From the NCBI GenBank assembly GCA_963781305.1, contig CAWAFL010000011.1:1426001-1490000 (forward strand): DNA of 64,000 nucleotides. Direction: 5' to 3'. Below the pieces are notes generated by a model that had not been told where the DNA came from, made no database searches, and saw nothing but the letters and a program-made list of their open reading frames with translations. Position numbers and translations under genes: made by a program. Within the stretch, counting starts at the first letter, position 1. Every line of letters begins with the position of its first letter. This DNA is from DASXMT01 sp963781305 (lineage in GTDB: Bacteria > Actinomycetota > Acidimicrobiia > Acidimicrobiales > RAAP-2). Below are positions 60,773 through 64,000 of the stretch, in pieces.

Positions 60773-62461
60773 TCATTCCAGTTTGAACAGCCGGTCCTCG
60801 TCGCCATCGTCTGGTTGGTCGAGGTTCTGTGGCGGGGGCTTCTCGGGTGGCAGCCACTGCCAGTCGCCGGGGCCGCCTTCGAGCCGGAATCCGGCGTGGT
60901 GTCGCAGGTAGTGGTGATGGCGACACAATCTCGCCAGGTTCCAAAGGGCGGTCTCGCCGTTCTCGACCACGGGGATGATCCGGTGGTCGATCTGGAGGCC
61001 CTCTCGTACGTCACAGCCGGGGATGACACAGGTCTGGTCCCGTTCGATCAACGCTCGCCGGAGGGGGGCCCGAACGGTTCGGCCCAAGTGGGTGACCGAG
61101 GCGATGTCTGAGCCCTTGGTGATGACGAGCTCCACGATGGCGTCGCCCAACAGCTCTCGGGCCGTCTCGATGGGGACGGGACCAACGCCGGGGATCTCGC
61201 AACACTCGGCGTCTTTGAGGTGTCCCCTGCGCAAGGCGGCAAGGTCCACCCGGAGGTGCACGCTGGCCGGCGGGGGAAAGGCGGTCGAGGACCACCCGGT
61301 GGTGTCCTGGTCGCCATCGGCCTCGGAGTCGCCGGAGTCGGTGTGGGCGGAGTCGGCGAAGTCGGCGGAGCTGCCGGACATGTCGGTGCCTTCGTCCCCA
61401 TGGAGAGAGCCCCGGTCGGTATCGGCCCGGCCGCCCGTCCGCTGGCCGGTGGTTGCCTCGTCGCCCCGTGGGGCCCGAGGCCGTCGCTGGCGCTCGCCGG
61501 TGACGAGTGCCACCAGGGCGTCGGCCCCGTAGGCGTCGGGGTGTTCTCGGAGGCCTTGTCGTCTGGCCTCGTCGAAGAGGACGGTGCGGGTGGGTTTGAG
61601 CGCAGCGAGCAGCCTGGCCCCGGCGTCGGGGGTGAAGCTGCCCTCCAAGCGAAAGGCCCCGTCCCCGTCGGTGTAGTGGCGGAGGAACCGGGCTGCCCGG
61701 ATGCGCTCGTGGGCGGCCCGGTTGTCCTCGGCCGATCGGGCCCTGGCCTTGGCCCGGAGGCACCGGTCGGCCAGCTGCCGGTTGGTCTCGGTTCGATCCT
61801 TGGCCGCTTTGAGCAGCTCGTCCTCGCTGTCCGGGTCGAGCTTCAAGACCCCGGCCACCGTGTGCGCCCGGGTCTGGGACAGCTCGCCGGAGCGCAGGGC
61901 GTCCCCGAGGCCGGGGTGGTCTTCCATCTGGTTGGCCAGCTGCAAGGACCCAGCTGCGTGACCGAGGGACTCCCCCGTCTTTCCGGCCAGCCACTCAGCG
62001 GCACTGCGAGAGCCGTCTTTGCGGTGGTGCTCGGTCTCTGTTGCCCGCTTGGCCGCCAGGGCCTTCCCCGTGGCACAGAGGCGCTCACCCAGAGAGAAGC
62101 GCTCCACCAACACCGCCGCGTCCTCACCGCTGTAGCGACCGGGCTCAAAGGCACCGACGAAGGACTCGAGCAGGGAGATGGCCTCGGACAGGGAATCGGC
62201 GGACACCGTGTCGTCAGAGACACGGTCGTCAGAGACACGGTCGTCAGAGACACGGTCGTCAGAGACACGGTCGTCAGAGACACGGTCGTCAGAGACACGG
62301 TCGTCAGAGACACGGTCGTCAGAGACATCGAGGCCGCCAGATCCGTCACCGCCAGAGGGATCAGAGCCAAACAGGCCAGACCGGGACCGGGACACGGCCG
62401 TGTCCCGAGCGGTCGGCCCTCGGCTGCCCTTTCTCCTGTTGCGCTGGTCCGTGGTGGCCAT
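60773..62461 (-). CDS. HNH endonuclease-type protein with DUF222 domain
   Basis: A 562-residue protein of the 13E12/DUF222 group found in large numbers in actinobacteria. The N-terminal half carries the DUF222 helical domain (SLGHAAGSLQLANQMEDHPGLGDALRSGELSQTRA), and the C-terminal part an HNH nuclease site: CVIPGCDVREGLQIDHRIIPV and NLARLCRHHHYLRH. Function is unknown; many members lie in mobile or repetitive contexts. Residues 48-85 are eight VSDDR repeats encoded by a 15-bp array, and an acidic linker sits before the HNH domain. Confidence 0.85.
   Translation of the reverse strand: MATTDQRNRRKGSRGPTARDTAVSRSRSGLFGSDPSGGDGSGGLDVSDDRVSDDRVSDDRVSDDRVSDDRVSDDRVSDDRVSDDTVSADSLSEAISLLESFVGAFEPGRYSGEDAAVLVERFSLGERLCATGKALAAKRATETEHHRKDGSRSAAEWLAGKTGESLGHAAGSLQLANQMEDHPGLGDALRSGELSQTRAHTVAGVLKLDPDSEDELLKAAKDRTETNRQLADRCLRAKARARSAEDNRAAHERIRAARFLRHYTDGDGAFRLEGSFTPDAGARLLAALKPTRTVLFDEARRQGLREHPDAYGADALVALVTGERQRRPRAPRGDEATTGQRTGGRADTDRGSLHGDEGTDMSGSSADFADSAHTDSGDSEADGDQDTTGWSSTAFPPPASVHLRVDLAALRRGHLKDAECCEIPGVGPVPIETARELLGDAIVELVITKGSDIASVTHLGRTVRAPLRRALIERDQTCVIPGCDVREGLQIDHRIIPVVENGETALWNLARLCRHHHYLRHHAGFRLEGGPGDWQWLPPEKPPPQNLDQPDDGDEDRLFKLE
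62210..62327 (-). repeat. 15-bp tandem repeat, eight copies
   Basis: Eight near-identical units of GTCGTCAGAGACACG (plus sense) encode VSDDR repeats in the HNH protein. The copies are almost perfect, suggesting recent expansion. Confidence 0.95.
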
Positions 62462-62713
62462 ACATGAATCATCGCAGCAGGGTGTAACACTCGCTCAAAG
62501 AGCGTGGAGAGCGGTAGATGCAACAGAGGAACCAATGAAGGCAGGTGCATGACCCCACCCAAAAGACCATGTCCTCATGCACAGACCCCGTCAGGCAGGG
62601 GGGGTCGAGTCAGACGAACCGATCCGTCAGATGCAGGATCAAGTCAGGCGAACCGATCCCGTGAGGACTACAGATGCACCGATCCCGTCAGGCTTAGGAT
62701 CGAGTCGGGCGAC
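62462..62713. other. Gap with degenerate repeats between pckG and HNH genes
   Basis: About 250 nt. The right half has three related AACCGATCCCGTCAGG-like sequences (around 62618, 62648 and 62676). No coding region or clear terminator was found. Confidence 0.45.
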
Positions 62714-64000
62714 TCAGCCCAGCCGCTCCTCGAGCTGATCGACGGCCTTGGTCAGCTGGTCAGGAAGCTTGTCCCCGAACTTGGCGAAGTGCTCACGGAT
62801 GAGCGGCACCTCTGCTCGCCATTCTTCCGGATTGACCGTGAGGAGCTTCTCCATGTCTTCCTTGGACACAGCGAGACCGTCGGTGGGAATGGCTCCGGGG
62901 CCGGGCACATAGCCGATCGGCGTCTCGGTGGCCTCGGCGGTTCCACTGACCCGCTGGAAGATCCACTCCAGGACCCGGGAGTTCTCGCCGTATCCCGGCC
63001 ACAGCCACTTGCCGTCCTCGTCCTTGCGGAACCAGTTGACGTAGAAGATCTTCGGCAGCTTCTCGGGATCGGCTGAGGCGCCGATCTTGAGCCAGTGTGC
63101 GAAATAGTCGGCCATGTTGTAGCCGCAGAAGGGCAGCATGGCGAAGGGGTCGCGGCGCAGGTTGCCCACTGCTCCAGCGGCAGCTGCCGTCGTCTCCGAT
63201 GCCATGATCGAGCCGAGGAAGACCCCGTGGTTCCAATCGAAGGACTGGAACACCAGCGGGACGACCGATGCCCGACGGCCCCCGAACAGGATGGCGTCGA
63301 TGGGCACGCCGGCCGGATCCTGCCACTCGGCGGCGATGGCGGGGTCCTGAGCGGCCGGAACGGTGAACCGAGCGTTGGGGTGCGAGGCCGGGGTCCCGGA
63401 CTCGGGGGTCCAGTCCTCGCCCTTCCATGACTTGACGTGGGCTGGAACCTCATCGGTCATGCCCTCCCACCACACATCGCCATCATCGGTAAGGGCGGTA
63501 TTGGTGAAGATGGCATTGCCATCGAGGGTGAGCATGGCGTTGGGATTGGTGTGGGTGTTGGTCCCCGGCGCCACACCGAAGAAACCCGCCTCTGGATTGA
63601 TGGCGTAGAGGCGGCCGTCGGGCCCGAACTTCATCCAGCAGATGTCGTCACCCACCGTCTCGACCTTCCAGTCGGCCAGGGTGGGGATCAACATGGCCAG
63701 GTTGGTCTTGCCACAGGCAGAGGGGAACGCACCGGTGACATATCGCGTCTCTCCGGCCGGGGAGGTGAGCTTGAGGATCAGCATGTGCTCGGCCAGCCAG
63801 TTGTCGTCCCGGGCCATGACCGAGGCGATGCGCAGGGCGAAGCACTTCTTGCCCAGGAGGGCATTGCCGCCGTAGCCCGAGCCGTACGACCAGATCTCCC
63901 GCGTCTCGGGGAAGTGCACGATGTACTTGTTGTCGGCGTCACAGGGCCACGGCACGTCGGCCTCGCCCTCAGCCAGCGGGGCACCGACGGAATGGAGACA
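62714..64000 (-). CDS. pckG: Phosphoenolpyruvate carboxykinase (GTP), C-terminal part
   Basis: The gene enters from the window edge; 428 codons are visible of about 600. The sequence matches GTP-dependent PEPCK: the P-loop with catalytic cysteine FPSACGKTNLAM, the second kinase motif VGDDICWMKFG, FGVAPGTNTHTNPNAM and GYNMADYFAHWLK. It converts oxaloacetate to PEP in gluconeogenesis. The visible part begins in frame with CLHSVGAPLAEGEAD. The start codon lies beyond the window. Confidence 0.93.
   Translation of the reverse strand, partial: CLHSVGAPLAEGEADVPWPCDADNKYIVHFPETREIWSYGSGYGGNALLGKKCFALRIASVMARDDNWLAEHMLILKLTSPAGETRYVTGAFPSACGKTNLAMLIPTLADWKVETVGDDICWMKFGPDGRLYAINPEAGFFGVAPGTNTHTNPNAMLTLDGNAIFTNTALTDDGDVWWEGMTDEVPAHVKSWKGEDWTPESGTPASHPNARFTVPAAQDPAIAAEWQDPAGVPIDAILFGGRRASVVPLVFQSFDWNHGVFLGSIMASETTAAAAGAVGNLRRDPFAMLPFCGYNMADYFAHWLKIGASADPEKLPKIFYVNWFRKDEDGKWLWPGYGENSRVLEWIFQRVSGTAEATETPIGYVPGPGAIPTDGLAVSKEDMEKLLTVNPEEWRAEVPLIREHFAKFGDKLPDQLTKAVDQLEERLG

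Noticed and set aside
61220..62467. Open frame of 415 codons antisense to the HNH gene
   Set aside because: It mirrors the HNH/DUF222 coding sequence and its translation is low-complexity; the minus-strand gene has clear domains.

Overview
The window is high-GC actinobacterial DNA, most likely from the class Acidimicrobiia or a close relative (inference). Supporting features are a pafB-pafC pair, an HU protein with a long Lys/Ala/Arg tail, a fused E2-E1 2-oxoglutarate dehydrogenase (Kgd type), F420 biosynthesis (cofC beside gpsA, as in mycobacteria), a DUF222/HNH protein, and the GYWLVASDGG-type repeats common in this group. At least ten genes seem to start on leaderless mRNAs, with a TANNNT box 6-8 nt before the start codon.

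Layout. 0.1-2.1 kb: pafB-pafC. 2.2-5.0 kb: a short MobF-type relaxase gene facing a VirD4/TraG-like coupling ATPase gene, which looks like a small mobilisation module. 5.3-6.1 kb: HU with an H1-like tail. 7-10 kb: PIG-L deacetylase, cofC, gpsA and a class III adenylate cyclase. 11-14 kb: GH38 alpha-mannosidase. 14.8-17.8 kb: acyl-CoA ligase, rpiB-like gene and RNase HII. 18.1-22.4 kb: a tightly overlapping operon with mauD-, mauE- and mauA-like genes and a CcdA-like membrane protein. 22.5-27.5 kb: DMT transporter, epimerase, hydrolase and queD-queC-queE. 27.6-31.4 kb: kgd, with a one-base frameshift. 31.6-34.1 kb: a nuclease-like/S1 RNA-binding protein and a methyltransferase. 34.4-43.5 kb: an accessory uptake/metabolism region with an ABC importer, cupin, dehydrogenase, two cytoplasmic NMT1-like paralogues, an MFS transporter and an atypical SDR. 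43.6-48.2 kb: transsulfuration genes, fabZ-like gene and xthA. 48.2-54.7 kb: a frameshifted UvrD-like helicase, hydrolase, membrane-anchored MurF-like ligase, Ddl and a PH-domain membrane protein. 55-64 kb: HtrA-like protease, CoA-transferase, MFS protein, HNH/DUF222 protein and the C-terminal part of GTP-dependent pckG, cut by the window edge.

A striking theme is short tandem repeats. In-frame 9-18 bp repeats expand low-complexity segments in many ordinary housekeeping proteins (GpsA, RNase HII, Kgd, helicase, MurF, HtrA, HNH), and repeats also lie between genes. The most interesting system is the mau-like operon: a Tat-exported, cysteine-rich protein resembling the methylamine dehydrogenase light chain, with thioredoxin-like and MauE-like partners but no heavy chain or MauG in the window. 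I saw no tRNA, rRNA, CRISPR array or intact insertion sequence.
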